Below are positions 25,441-34,274 of a stretch of DNA of 64,000 nt, piece by piece. The position numbers and the translations under genes were made by a program. This stretch comes from Anaerolineae bacterium (GTDB lineage: Bacteria > Chloroflexota > Anaerolineae > Anaerolineales > Anaerolineaceae): positions 248,001 through 312,000 of the forward strand of contig JABLXK010000003.1 of NCBI GenBank assembly GCA_013178095.1, read 5' to 3'. Position 1 is the stretch's first letter; each line of letters begins with the position of its first letter. A model generated the notes under the pieces. That model did no database searches. It worked only from the letters and a program-made list of their open reading frames with translations, and was not told the DNA's origin.

Positions 25441-26298
25441 TTACTTCCCAAACACAGCGCATACCCCAACCAGCCCCGCGCCGGTGTGCACCGAAAGCCC
25501 CGGATTGATCTCCACCAGCGGCATCTCGGCCGGGCAATCCAGCTCGGCTTTCAACAGGCTTTCGAACTGGCGCGCGGCAGGCGCGTCGTTGACGTGCAGC
25601 ACGGCCATCTTTTCAATCGCGCGCCCGCCCACATCCGCCCGCAGCAGCTCGAGCATGCGCTGCCAGGATTTGCTGCGCGTGCGCACCTTTTCCAGCATGT
25701 CCAGCTTGCCGTCGCGCACCGACAGGATCGGCTTGATGGCCAGCATGCCCGCTAGGCCGGCCGCCACGTGGCTCACACGCCCGCTCATCGAGAGGTATTT
25801 CAGGGTGGAGAGCGCCCCATACAGCACGGTGCGGCCGCGTACTTCCTCCGCGGCGCTGACCACTGCTTCCACCCCCGCGCCTTTCCCGGCGGCCTCGGCG
25901 GCTGCCAGCACCATATAGCCTTGCGCCATGGAGAGCGTGCGCGAATCGATCACGCGGATATCCAGCGGTTTCAACTCTTCTGCCGCGATCTGCGCGGATT
26001 GGATCGTGCCGCTCATCGCGCTGCTGATGGCAAAGTAAACCAGGGTGTCCGGTTTTTGTTCCTCAAATACCTGTTTTAAATACTCAACAAACACCGCCGG
26101 GTTGGGCGCCGCGGTGGTGGGGAGCTTGCCAAGCGCGTCGACCTTCCTGAAAAGGGCCTCGTTGCTGATGGTGTGGTCATTGCCCGAAAAATTCTCGTCC
26201 AGGTGGATGGATATCGGCACCTGCAGCAGGCCGTATTGGGCGGCAATTTCACGCGGCAGGCTTGAATCGGTGTCGGTTATTACGGAAATTTTCTTCAT
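25441..26298 (-). CDS. DegV-family fatty-acid-binding protein
   Basis: A 285-residue DegV protein, related to the FakB subunits that present bound fatty acids to FakA kinase. Family motifs are ITDTDSSLPREIAAQYG at the N-terminus, TTAAPNPAVFVEYLKQV, ISSAMSGTIQSA, VIDSRTLSMAQGYMV and LSVHTGAGLVGV at the end. No fakA-like gene is in the window. Confidence 0.92.
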   Translation of the reverse strand: MKKISVITDTDSSLPREIAAQYGLLQVPISIHLDENFSGNDHTISNEALFRKVDALGKLPTTAAPNPAVFVEYLKQVFEEQKPDTLVYFAISSAMSGTIQSAQIAAEELKPLDIRVIDSRTLSMAQGYMVLAAAEAAGKGAGVEAVVSAAEEVRGRTVLYGALSTLKYLSMSGRVSHVAAGLAGMLAIKPILSVRDGKLDMLEKVRTRSKSWQRMLELLRADVGGRAIEKMAVLHVNDAPAARQFESLLKAELDCPAEMPLVEINPGLSVHTGAGLVGVCAVFGK

Positions 26299-26518
26299 GA
26301 ATTATCCTTTGTCCTAGTTTATCATCCATTCGGGAATATTCTGTAAATTGGTCATTACGGTATTGCATTTCGAATTGGCCTGCTTACGTAAAAAAACATC
26401 CAACAAATGTCGTTATGGTAGACTTGGGGGTGATGTTTGTTTGCGCGCTTTTATTGCATCCGAATCATCAAAACAAAACGTCGTTTTTGCCAATCATCAC
26501 GCATTACTTGGAGGAAAG
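26299..26518. other. Intergenic region between degV and the DUF89 gene
   Basis: This 220-base divergent spacer was checked on both strands. It holds a Shine-Dalgarno site (GGAGG) before the DUF89 start but no convincing promoter pair, RNA or small gene. Confidence 0.5.
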
Positions 26519-27364
26519 ATGCAATTTTCGCTTGATTGCTATCCCTGCGCCGTCCGACAGGCTTTGCTGGCCATCCGCCAGACGGGCATGGACGAAGCTG
26601 CCCAGAGCGCTGCCATGCGGCGCGTACTGGGAGAGCTGATCGATATCCATGTCGGCGCTTCCGCGCCGGAGATCACCATGCGCATGCACGCGCTGCTGCG
26701 CGAGATCACCGGCGTTGAGGATCTCTATCATGAACAGAAAGCGTTCAGCACGAGGGAAGCGCTGTCTTTATACCCCTCGCTCAAAGAAAAAATCCAGCGT
26801 TCGAGCGATCCCTTCGAGACCGCGCTGCGCCTGAGCATCGCCGGCAACATCATTGATTTTGGCCCGCAGGACAGTTTCGACCTGGCAGCCACCATCCAGC
26901 GGGTGCTGGATCAGCCTTTCGCCCTGGATGATATGGAAAGCCTGCGAGCTGCGCTCGCGGAATGCGGGCAGGTCATGTTCCTGGCCGATAACGCCGGGGA
27001 AACGGTGTTCGATCGCCTGCTCATCGAAACCATCGGCAAACCGACTGTCTACGTTGTGAAAGAAGCTCCCATCCTGAACGACGCCACGCGGGAAGACGCG
27101 CTGGCGGCAGGATTGGACCAGGTAGCCGAGGTGATCTCCTGCGGAGCCAGGTCGCCGGGTATCTTGCTGGAGAAATGCTCAAGCGATTTTCTCGATCGTT
27201 TTTGGAAAGCCAGTCTGATCATCGCCAAGGGTATGGGCAATTACGAAGCGCTCAACACGGTGCAAGCGCCGATTTATTTTCTGCTGCAAGTCAAGTGCGA
27301 GCTGGTCGGGCGCGACCTGGCTGTCCCGCGCGGGAGCATTGTGGTCACCAAGCGGGGAAAATAA
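26519..27364 (+). CDS. DUF89 (ARMT1-like) metal-dependent protein
   Basis: A 281-residue DUF89 family protein. The N-terminal DCYPCAVRQAL motif and the central FLADNAGETVFD metal/phosphate-binding motif are characteristic, with KGMGNYEAL and IVVTKRGK at the C-terminus. Family members act as metal-dependent phosphatases on damaged sugar phosphates or related metabolites. The ATG at 26519 is chosen for GGAGGAAAG directly upstream. It is followed by a strong terminator and is not clearly part of the adjacent PTS locus, which reads the other way. Confidence 0.88.
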   Translation: MQFSLDCYPCAVRQALLAIRQTGMDEAAQSAAMRRVLGELIDIHVGASAPEITMRMHALLREITGVEDLYHEQKAFSTREALSLYPSLKEKIQRSSDPFETALRLSIAGNIIDFGPQDSFDLAATIQRVLDQPFALDDMESLRAALAECGQVMFLADNAGETVFDRLLIETIGKPTVYVVKEAPILNDATREDALAAGLDQVAEVISCGARSPGILLEKCSSDFLDRFWKASLIIAKGMGNYEALNTVQAPIYFLLQVKCELVGRDLAVPRGSIVVTKRGK

Positions 27365-27421
27365 AGGCCTTTGCCTTCTGATCAATTCAGTATCATCGCT
27401 ATCGGTGTCCTATTAAGACTG

Positions 27422-27454
27422 GCAGGCGGCTGGACTACCAGCCGCCTGCTTTTT
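27422..27454 (+). terminator. Terminator after the DUF89 gene
   Basis: A 12-bp perfect stem (GCAGGCGGCTGG with CCAGCCGCCTGC) over a 4-base loop runs into five T. Confidence 0.92.
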
Positions 27455-27511
27455 CTCTATAAATATTCAGTGCAGTGTTTTCGTGACGAAATGCCAGCCT
27501 AAAGATCTTCC

Positions 27512-28822
27512 TTATTTTCTTTGCATTTCAATCGCCAGGCGCAGTTCTTCATGCACGCGGGCATGCTCTTCCAGGCTCACGCCCTTGCGTACGGCTTCCC
27601 AACCCTGCCGCAGACTGGCGGCGCCTCCGCGCGGGCCCTGCGGATGCCCGAACACCGCCCGGCCGGGCACGATGCCGAAATCGACCGTTCCCAGCGTTTC
27701 GTAAAGCGGCTGCAACGAACCTGCCCATTGGCTGCCCGCCGGCACCGGCAGCATCGGTTTGAGGCTGCCCAGCGGTTGCAGGCAAGCGCGCGCGTTGGCC
27801 AGCACGTCTTCCTTGCTGGTCTTCAGGCGGCTGTCGAAACCGGGGTAGATCAATACGTCGAAACCCGCCATACGCTGAATTTTGGTAAACACCTGGTCTT
27901 TCACGCCGAACCAGGGTAATTGAATGAAAGGCGCCATGAAATCGAAATGCGAGACGATCGGCACGCGGGCATGTTTGCGCAGCATGCGCACCGCGCTGAA
28001 ACCGGCAGCCATGCCGTTGACCATCACCGCGTTGGCGCCGTTTTTCACGGCGATATCGTGCAACTCAACCAGCCGGTCGACCTCGTCGGTGATGTTGCAT
28101 AAATAAACCTTCTTCTCGCCGGTCAGTTCCTCTGCGCGCTTGCGCAGCGCGCCCAACCTGTGGGAACGTTCCTCCACGCTGGACCAGGCCACGTCGCCCA
28201 ACTGTTCGTCGTCCTTGGCCACGTCCAGCCCGCCCAGCCAGGCTTCAAACCCCAACTGCGCAAAAGGCGCCGGCGCCAGGCCCACGTTGGGCTTGATCAC
28301 GCCGAACAACAGCGGCCGGTCGCGCACGCCCAGCATCTCGCGCAAGCCCTCCACGCCAAACTGCGGCCCCTGGAAATCGGCCAGAAAGCTCTCTGGAAAG
28401 TCGATGTCCAGCAGCCGGATGGCGCAGATATTGGGCGTGTGGAATACGCCCTCACCGCACACCGCGGTCAGCAGGTTGGGGATTTTGGTGCCAAAATTGT
28501 GATAGGGGTACCAGATAACCACGTCAACCCGGAAGACGCGTGCGGCGCTGCTGCCCATGGCCGCCACCAGGTAGGGGCTGCTTGGCGGCGCCTGATCGTC
28601 CAGCACTTCCAGCCGTACAACTTTGGCCCCGAATTCCGGCCGGTAATCTTCATTCACGCCCACGCGGCTCCATTGCGCCGTGGACATCTCCTGGCACAGG
28701 TGGGCGGCCGCTTCGTGCGGGTCGATCAACGTTTCCAGGTAGTAATTGAGAACAATATACTTTTGCCGGTCCAGGCTGGCCGGATCGGCGTAAAAAGCGT
28801 CAATGTCGGACTTTTTCATCAT
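27512..28822 (-). CDS. RuBisCO-like protein (form IV)
   Basis: A 436-residue RuBisCO large-subunit homologue. It keeps the catalytic lysine and metal ligands of the active-site signature (GGLDVAKDDEQLGD: Lys 203, Asp 205, Glu 206) and the KPNVGLAP motif, but lacks the standard loop-6 signature, so it is a RuBisCO-like protein rather than a CO2-fixing enzyme. Known RuBisCO-like proteins enolise or decarboxylate sugar-acid phosphates or methionine-salvage intermediates. Here it closes an operon encoding PTS subunits, a class III aminotransferase, a class II aldolase and RpiB, so a role in breakdown of a PTS-imported sugar derivative is likely. The substrate is unknown. Confidence 0.9.
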   Translation of the reverse strand: MMKKSDIDAFYADPASLDRQKYIVLNYYLETLIDPHEAAAHLCQEMSTAQWSRVGVNEDYRPEFGAKVVRLEVLDDQAPPSSPYLVAAMGSSAARVFRVDVVIWYPYHNFGTKIPNLLTAVCGEGVFHTPNICAIRLLDIDFPESFLADFQGPQFGVEGLREMLGVRDRPLLFGVIKPNVGLAPAPFAQLGFEAWLGGLDVAKDDEQLGDVAWSSVEERSHRLGALRKRAEELTGEKKVYLCNITDEVDRLVELHDIAVKNGANAVMVNGMAAGFSAVRMLRKHARVPIVSHFDFMAPFIQLPWFGVKDQVFTKIQRMAGFDVLIYPGFDSRLKTSKEDVLANARACLQPLGSLKPMLPVPAGSQWAGSLQPLYETLGTVDFGIVPGRAVFGHPQGPRGGAASLRQGWEAVRKGVSLEEHARVHEELRLAIEMQRK

Positions 28823-28881
28823 GCCTCACCAATTGTTATTCCATATGCCGGATCGAACCGATATCGGCCGAAACGGCCGGG

Positions 28882-29343
28882 TTACCGCTTCTCATCCAGC
28901 GCTTTGATCATGTCCACCTTGGGCTGCGATTTGCTGCCTGGCACGAATTCGCTATCCAACCAGGCATCCAGCACTTTTTTGGCCGCGTTCGGGCCGATCA
29001 CCAGTGAACCGAAGGCAGCCACCTGCGCGTCGTTGCTGGCGCGCGCCCGCTCGGCGGAATAAGCATCGTGGATCACGGCCGCGCGCACGCCGGGGACCTT
29101 GTTGGCCGTGATGGCCATACCGATGCCGGTGCCGCACACCAGGATGCCGCGCGTGAATTCACCGCCGGCAACACGCTCTGCCAGCTTGACGGCAATCTCG
29201 GGGTAATTCACCGGCGTTTCCTCGTTCACGCCGATGTCGGTGACCGGATAACCCTGTTCCACCAGGTAATCCCGCAATATGTTCTTCAATGGCAGCCCTA
29301 AATGGTCTGCCCCGATAATGATGGCTTCTTTCTTTACGATCAT
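28882..29343 (-). CDS. rpiB: RpiB/LacAB-family sugar-phosphate isomerase
   Basis: A 153-residue isomerase that interconverts aldose and ketose phosphates. It has the intact active-site ILVCGTGIGMAITANK and GADHLGLPLK motifs. LacAB, ribose-phosphate and erythrulose-phosphate isomerases all belong here. In this operon it should act on the phosphorylated sugar delivered by the PTS or released by the neighbouring enzymes. The start at 29343 is preferred because GGAG lies 5 bases upstream; an in-frame GTG two codons earlier is possible. Confidence 0.9.
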   Translation of the reverse strand: MIVKKEAIIIGADHLGLPLKNILRDYLVEQGYPVTDIGVNEETPVNYPEIAVKLAERVAGGEFTRGILVCGTGIGMAITANKVPGVRAAVIHDAYSAERARASNDAQVAAFGSLVIGPNAAKKVLDAWLDSEFVPGSKSQPKVDMIKALDEKR

Positions 29344-29425
29344 GTTCACTCCAAATGGAAAAGGAAATTAAGGCGGGAGATAAACCGGAGGTCATTGAAG
29401 CGCTGGTTTATCTCCCGGATATTGG

Positions 29426-30073
29426 TTATTTCTTGGCTGGTGCGTATGCGCCATGCAGTTCGTCGATCTCTTGTTGGGACAAAATACGGATTTTCTTGCC
29501 CATCGCCAACGCGTTGAAGTAAATGTTCGCGCCGGTTTCAAGGTTGTACGCGTTCTGGAAGGTATCCTTCAGGCTGGAACCCAACGATATGGCGCCGTGG
29601 TTTTCCAGCAGCGCGGATTTCTTCTCTGGATGGCTGCCGAAATAACCTGCCACCGTGTTGGCGAAATCCAGCGACCCGGGCAGAACGTAGGGCGTGGTCT
29701 GAATGGGCGCGCCCAGATTGATCATTTCGATGCTCAGCGGCGGGATCTCCGCGCCGATCAGCGAAAGTGTAATGGCGTAAACCGAATGTGTGTGAATCAC
29801 AGCCTGTGCATCCGAGCGCGCTTTGTAGGTATTGATGTGCAGCATCTTCTCCACGGACGGCTTCAGCTTGCCCTCCACCGCGTTCCCCTGCATATCCAGG
29901 ATGACGATCTGAGAATAATCCAGTTCGTCATACGGGATGGACGAGGGCGTGATTGCTACGTTGCCGTCCGCCGTGCGCATGGAAACATTGCCCGAAGAAA
30001 TGCGTATCAAACCGGTCTGCACCAGTTTTTGCGTCACCGCATAGATTTCTTTTTGATATGGTATATATTTCAT
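29426..30073 (-). CDS. Class II aldolase/epimerase (FucA/AraD family)
   Basis: A 215-residue zinc-dependent aldolase of the FucA/RhaD/AraD family, which cleaves or epimerises sugar phosphates through an enediolate. Zinc ligands are in AVIHTHSVYAITLS and LLENHGAIS, and the catalytic Glu in KPSVEKMLHINTY. SSGNVSMR is the phosphate-binding start. It lies 4 bases downstream of the aminotransferase gene. It likely releases a C2 or C3 fragment such as dihydroxyacetone phosphate or glycolaldehyde; the exact reaction is not known. Confidence 0.9.
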   Translation of the reverse strand: MKYIPYQKEIYAVTQKLVQTGLIRISSGNVSMRTADGNVAITPSSIPYDELDYSQIVILDMQGNAVEGKLKPSVEKMLHINTYKARSDAQAVIHTHSVYAITLSLIGAEIPPLSIEMINLGAPIQTTPYVLPGSLDFANTVAGYFGSHPEKKSALLENHGAISLGSSLKDTFQNAYNLETGANIYFNALAMGKKIRILSQQEIDELHGAYAPAKK

Positions 30074-30077
30074 CTTC

Positions 30078-31502
30078 TTATCCTTGCACCGGGATCATCG
30101 CGAGCACTTTTTCCCAAGCAGCCAGGGTTTTGTTTAGCGCGTTTTCATCATGCTGCATGCAAGCATACATGCGTTTGCAATCGCCCAACAACAGCACGCC
30201 TTCGTTCATTAAGGCGATGTAGATATCTTCCGCGGCTTTTGTGCGCAGTTTCTGCTCTTCGGCGCTAACGCCGCGGCTGTTGGCCACCAGGAAAGTGCCG
30301 GACGGGCAGGAGGTTTCCACGTGCACAATGGAGCGGATGTTATAGGCGAAGAAGGGTAAATCTTTGCGGGTCGCGAACAACTCGTTGAGCCGGGCGGTGA
30401 TGCGGTCGCCGTAATCAGAGGCCTTGGTGATAGCATCGTATTTCTGGATGCATTTCAACGATTCGTACCCGGCCGTTGTGGAAATCGGGTTGGCGGACAT
30501 GGTCCCGCCGGTATAGGCGGATTTTCCAGCCACTCTGCCCGGGTGGCACAAGGACATCATCTCGTGCTTACCGCCCACCGCGCCGCAGGAAGGATAGCCG
30601 TGCGTGATGATCTTGCCCATAACGGTCAGATCGGGGATGGTATTGTAGTATTCCTGCCCACCGCCCAAACCAAGGCGGAAGCCGGTCACCACTTCATCAA
30701 AAATCAGGAGCGCGCCGTTTTCGTCGCAAATCTTGCGCATGGTTTTGTTCCAATCCGGATGGTTGGGAAAGGTGCCCGCGTGTCCGCCGGTCGGTTCGGC
30801 GATAATGGCGGCCACGTCGCCCTTATTTTCAGCAAATGCTTTTTCCAGCGCGTCGTAATCGTTGGGCATAATCTCGATAGTGTGCATGTAACTGACCTTG
30901 GGAATGCCGCAGGCGTGCACGTTGCCCGTGCCGGGGCGGTCGGATGATAGCAGCATCTGGTCCGACCAGCCGTGATAGGAACCCATGATCTTGATGATCT
31001 TGGTCTTGCCGGTGTAAGCGCGGGCGATCCTGACCGCCAGCATATCCGCTTCGGTGCCCGAAGCCAGGAAGCGCACCATATCCACACCCGGCATGAGGCG
31101 CACAATTTCTTCAGCGCACAGGATCTCGCTTTCGCAGGTCAGGCCGGTGGAGGGACCGTAATTTTGCAGGAGTTCAATGATCTTTTCGTCGACTTCTTTG
31201 ACCTTATGGCCTAAAATGATCGGCCCGCCGGCCATCAGGTAATCGACGTACTCGTTTTCATCCACATCCCAAATGGTTGCGCCCTGCGCGGTTTTCATGG
31301 TCAGGGGGTAGGGGTTGGCGAGACCAAGGTTGTGTTCCAGCCCTGCAGGAATGACCTTTTTGGCGCGCTCGTAGGACACGATCGAACCCTTGCATTTTTC
31401 TGCATATTGTTTCTTAACATCCGCAATAACCGCTTCGGGGATGGATTTGATCGTGGTTGAGAGAATCGCTTTTTTCCGTTCTATGATTTCCTGATATTCC
31501 AT
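30078..31502 (-). CDS. Class III (glutamate-1-semialdehyde-like) aminotransferase
   Basis: A 474-residue PLP enzyme of the GSA aminomutase/class III aminotransferase family. Motifs include FLASGTEADMLAVRIARAYTG, GSYHGWSD, LLIFDEVVTGFRLG and the PLP Lys in VMGKIITHGYPSCGAVGG. It is not hemL: the N-terminus is extended and no other tetrapyrrole gene is nearby. An aminotransferase inside a PTS sugar operon suggests an amino sugar or sugar amine is made or removed. It lies immediately upstream of the aldolase gene. Confidence 0.85.
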   Translation of the reverse strand: MEYQEIIERKKAILSTTIKSIPEAVIADVKKQYAEKCKGSIVSYERAKKVIPAGLEHNLGLANPYPLTMKTAQGATIWDVDENEYVDYLMAGGPIILGHKVKEVDEKIIELLQNYGPSTGLTCESEILCAEEIVRLMPGVDMVRFLASGTEADMLAVRIARAYTGKTKIIKIMGSYHGWSDQMLLSSDRPGTGNVHACGIPKVSYMHTIEIMPNDYDALEKAFAENKGDVAAIIAEPTGGHAGTFPNHPDWNKTMRKICDENGALLIFDEVVTGFRLGLGGGQEYYNTIPDLTVMGKIITHGYPSCGAVGGKHEMMSLCHPGRVAGKSAYTGGTMSANPISTTAGYESLKCIQKYDAITKASDYGDRITARLNELFATRKDLPFFAYNIRSIVHVETSCPSGTFLVANSRGVSAEEQKLRTKAAEDIYIALMNEGVLLLGDCKRMYACMQHDENALNKTLAAWEKVLAMIPVQG

Positions 31503-31663
31503 TTCATCTCCTGATTTGGGCCATGTTCTTAATTCCAGAATTAAGAAATATGAACCCGCCCTGCCGTCAGGCAGGTTATTTCATTATTTTTTTATTGTTC
31601 TTTTTGGAAGAAGCGGATGACCGCTTCAGCTTCAATCTGGTTGCGGAGCTGAACCGCAGCCGT
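31503..31663 (-). other. Intercistronic hairpins between EIIB and aminotransferase genes
   Basis: This 160-base gap contains two inverted repeats, CTTAATTC/GAATTAAG (near 31530-31547) and CCTGCC/GGCAGG (near 31561-31575). They are candidates for mRNA processing or a dispersed repeat. No gene is seen. Confidence 0.45.
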
Positions 31664-32008
31664 TTACTTGGCGCGTTTAGCCTCGTATTCTTCAACGATT
31701 TTCAAGGCGGTCCTGCGGATTTCTTCGATGGTTTCCGCTTCGCCAAAACCGCTGAGCAGCGAGTGGCCGTTGATCACCGGAACTGTAATTTTTTCCACGT
31801 CAGGGATCGGCGAGGAAGTGATGATCATATCTACCTTGGCAGTTTCCAGCGTGGAGTGGACCTGTGTCGGACGGATTTCGTCGATCACGCTGCGAATTCC
31901 TTCTTCCTCCAATACCTCTTCCACCCGCATGGCCAGCATGGTCGAAGTGACCGTCCCGGCTCCGCACACTCCCAAAATATGAATCACTTTGCTAGTTTTT
32001 GCTTTCAT
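31664..32008 (-). CDS. PTS EIIB component (galactitol type)
   Basis: A 114-residue GatB-type phosphotransferase subunit. The phosphorylated Cys lies in ILGVCGAGTVTSTMLA. It takes phosphate from EIIA and passes it to the sugar as EIIC imports it. The C-terminal part (LLSGFGEAETIEEIRRTALKI) is typical. It lies 12 bases after the EIIA gene. Confidence 0.93.
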   Translation of the reverse strand: MKAKTSKVIHILGVCGAGTVTSTMLAMRVEEVLEEEGIRSVIDEIRPTQVHSTLETAKVDMIITSSPIPDVEKITVPVINGHSLLSGFGEAETIEEIRRTALKIVEEYEAKRAK

Positions 32009-32020
32009 ATTTTTTTATAA

Positions 32021-32491
32021 TTACCTTTCATCCATATTATTAATTTTTTCTGCCAGTATCGAAACTACTTCCTTTTTTGATTGCGCCTTTTTTAGATTCG
32101 GCAGTGTCTCATCCTTGAATAAATCCATGATCTTTCGCAGGTAAAAAACCTGCTTTTTCGGATCCAGGATTGTCAGAAGAAAAACGATCTCCACGTTTAG
32201 AATGCTTTGCGGATCGCCCATATTGCGAAATTCAACCGGTTTCTTCAACGTTGCCACAGCCAGGGATGTCTGTTTGACAAATTCGGCTTCTACGTGGCAC
32301 AGCGCAACCGGTATCTTGGTGGGCAAGCCGGTTGGATATTGCCGTTCGCGAGCCAGCACTGCTTCAGCAAATCCTTCTTCCACGTATCCACAGCCGTCCA
32401 ACTTGCCGGATAGCAGGCGGATGACTTCCTCGTTATCGGCCGCTTCCAGCCCGACTTCCACCAGTTTTTCATCGATGATCAAATTAATCAT
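32021..32491 (-). CDS. PTS EIIA component (galactitol/fructose type)
   Basis: A 156-residue EIIA domain of the fructose/mannitol/galactitol superfamily. The active-site His lies in VALCHVEAEFV, within the family region that usually reads (A/V)PH. It relays phosphate from HPr to EIIB. A sensible partner HPr is encoded at 49789-50058. Confidence 0.9.
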   Translation of the reverse strand: MINLIIDEKLVEVGLEAADNEEVIRLLSGKLDGCGYVEEGFAEAVLARERQYPTGLPTKIPVALCHVEAEFVKQTSLAVATLKKPVEFRNMGDPQSILNVEIVFLLTILDPKKQVFYLRKIMDLFKDETLPNLKKAQSKKEVVSILAEKINNMDER

Positions 32492-32514
32492 GAATAATTC
32501 CTAAATTGTTTTCT

Positions 32515-32549
32515 AATGAGGGCATTCAAAGACAGGTAATGCCCTCATT
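32515..32549 (-). terminator. Intercistronic hairpin between EIIC and EIIA
   Basis: A perfect 12-bp inverted repeat (AATGAGGGCATT / AATGCCCTCATT) lies between the EIIC and EIIA genes. On the minus strand it is followed by A/T-rich sequence without a long U-run, so it may weaken or protect the transcript rather than end it. Confidence 0.6.
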
Positions 32550-32585
32550 ATTTTGCACAACCTACTTACTTGATCGTGAGATTAT

Positions 32586-33995
32586 TTACTCGGATTCAAC
32601 ATCCAATTCGGCCTGTTTCTCGAGCCATTCGGTTACCTTGACCTTATTCTTCTTGTACCACAAGGTCATGACAACATAGATAACAAACAGGACCGCAACC
32701 GCCAACCAGCCTTTGTTCATGGTGAACATGGTGAAGCCGCCCCAGAAGGGTTTGTTCATGATGATGAAGCTTGTAACCAGCGAGCCGGGTGTCGCGTTCG
32801 CAGCCACCGAGTTGTAAACCTCCGAGAAAATCGGAGAGGTAGCAGTGGCGATCAAAATACCACCGGCGAACCAAATGGCCGATGAGATGATCGACTTGAA
32901 GATATTGCCGTTGGAGAAAGCGATGAAGGACTGGATAGCGAAGGGGATTGCAACCAGGTCAACCAAAGGCAGAACACGATTGCCGGGCAGAATCGCGGCG
33001 ATCAACAGCATGATCGGGATCAGGACGATACCGGTGATGAGGGTGGCCGATTCGCCGTAACCGGAAGCATCGTCTACACCCACGTAGATTTCCTCACGAC
33101 CCTTGTCCACCGCGAACTTACGGGAAGCAGCGGAAAGGTGCGTGAAGGCCTGCGCGAAGATGGCCGCCACGCGGGGGAAGATTGCCATTACGGCAGCGGT
33201 ACCCATGGCAACGACCGCAATCTGGCCCCAGGCAGACAATGAACCCAGATTCTTGAGGTTGCCCAACAGACCAAGCATGAAGCCCAGGATGAAACCGAGC
33301 GCAATCGGGTCGCCCATGAAACCAAGTTTCTCGCGCAGGTCTTCCGGTTTCCAGCGGATCTTATAAGCGCCGCATTTATTCAATAACCAGTTACTGAAGA
33401 TCGCAAATGGCACCGGGTCGACGTTGTGCAATTGAACGATAGTGCAGTTGGGATACTTGTAGTACTTCGACCAACGCTTGGCAAGCACTTCGTAGAAAGT
33501 CGTCGCCCACAGGTTCAACACTAGCATCAGAGCGATGGAAAGAAACATATCATTCGTAACAAAATAGACCAACGAACCCCACAGGGCATAGCTGTAAAGA
33601 TCCCACAATCCCGAGGGTTGGAAAACGTTGGTCCATCCGGTTATGAACAGGACCAGTTGGAAAATCAATCCCAGCGCCAAATAGATCATACCTGCCTTGG
33701 TGGAATACGCCACGATTGCCGTAACCTGCCAACCCATATCCACGATGGGAAGGTTGATCCCGGCTTCTTTAACCATATTTTCCACAACAGGCGTCACCAC
33801 AGGCAGGTATGCCCCCACCAGGAATGAATAACCGGTCAAGCCGATCCCAGCATATAAGGCAGTCTGCACTGCTTTGTTGGCCTTGATCCCGAAAGCCAGC
33901 GAGATGAAGAACAATATGATGGGAATCACAATAATTGAGCCGAAGGTATTGACCACCTGGCTCAAGCCTTGCAATATTGAATCTAATACTGTCAT
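32586..33995 (-). CDS. PTS EIIC permease (galactitol type, GatC-like)
   Basis: A 469-residue membrane permease with about nine to eleven helices, related to GatC and ascorbate-type EIIC proteins. It should carry a polyol or a related sugar and couple transport to phosphorylation by EIIB. It opens the operon that goes on to EIIA, EIIB, aminotransferase, aldolase, RpiB and the RuBisCO-like protein. The start at 33995 has GAGAGGAAAAG upstream. A second, clearly different GatC-like permease is encoded at 43914-45284. Confidence 0.92.
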   Translation of the reverse strand: MTVLDSILQGLSQVVNTFGSIIVIPIILFFISLAFGIKANKAVQTALYAGIGLTGYSFLVGAYLPVVTPVVENMVKEAGINLPIVDMGWQVTAIVAYSTKAGMIYLALGLIFQLVLFITGWTNVFQPSGLWDLYSYALWGSLVYFVTNDMFLSIALMLVLNLWATTFYEVLAKRWSKYYKYPNCTIVQLHNVDPVPFAIFSNWLLNKCGAYKIRWKPEDLREKLGFMGDPIALGFILGFMLGLLGNLKNLGSLSAWGQIAVVAMGTAAVMAIFPRVAAIFAQAFTHLSAASRKFAVDKGREEIYVGVDDASGYGESATLITGIVLIPIMLLIAAILPGNRVLPLVDLVAIPFAIQSFIAFSNGNIFKSIISSAIWFAGGILIATATSPIFSEVYNSVAANATPGSLVTSFIIMNKPFWGGFTMFTMNKGWLAVAVLFVIYVVMTLWYKKNKVKVTEWLEKQAELDVESE

Positions 33996-34141
33996 CTTTT
34001 CCTCTCAATAAAATATTTTTCCGTTAAGAATAAGTTGAATGATACTGTATCTGACAGCGTTCACCTCCTGAACTGGATTTTCTGAGGCCAAAATTCGTAA
34101 AAACTTGATATCTGGTTGTCAATATATCAATAACTTGTGTT

Positions 34142-34171
34142 AATATACCATTATTATTGGTATTATGTCAA
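34142..34171 (-). promoter_or_regulatory. Promoter and operator of the PTS/RuBisCO-like operon
   Basis: On the minus strand TTGACA (34166-34171) and TATATT (34142-34147) are spaced by 18 bases. A palindrome ATACCA ... TGGTAT (34145-34163) sits between the boxes, a natural operator for the adjacent DeoR-type regulator. Other TCAAT/ATTGA and TGATAT repeats lie in the AT-rich spacer. Confidence 0.7.
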
Positions 34172-34274
34172 TCAAAATTGATATATTTATTACAATTTAT
34201 CATTATTATTTGTGATAAATGTATGGAATTGGGTTGAAAATACTATATAATTATCAAAAATAAGGGAAGAAAAG

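Noticed and set aside
30078-31502. Class III aminotransferase as glutamate-1-semialdehyde aminomutase (hemL)
   Set aside because: The N-terminus is longer than in HemL, no tetrapyrrole genes are near, and the gene is embedded in a PTS sugar operon.
34030-34080. AGGAGG sites in the leaders of both EIIC genes (also near 45350) as hidden leader ORFs
   Set aside because: The only starts at correct distance are CTG or absent, and the resulting peptides show no pattern.
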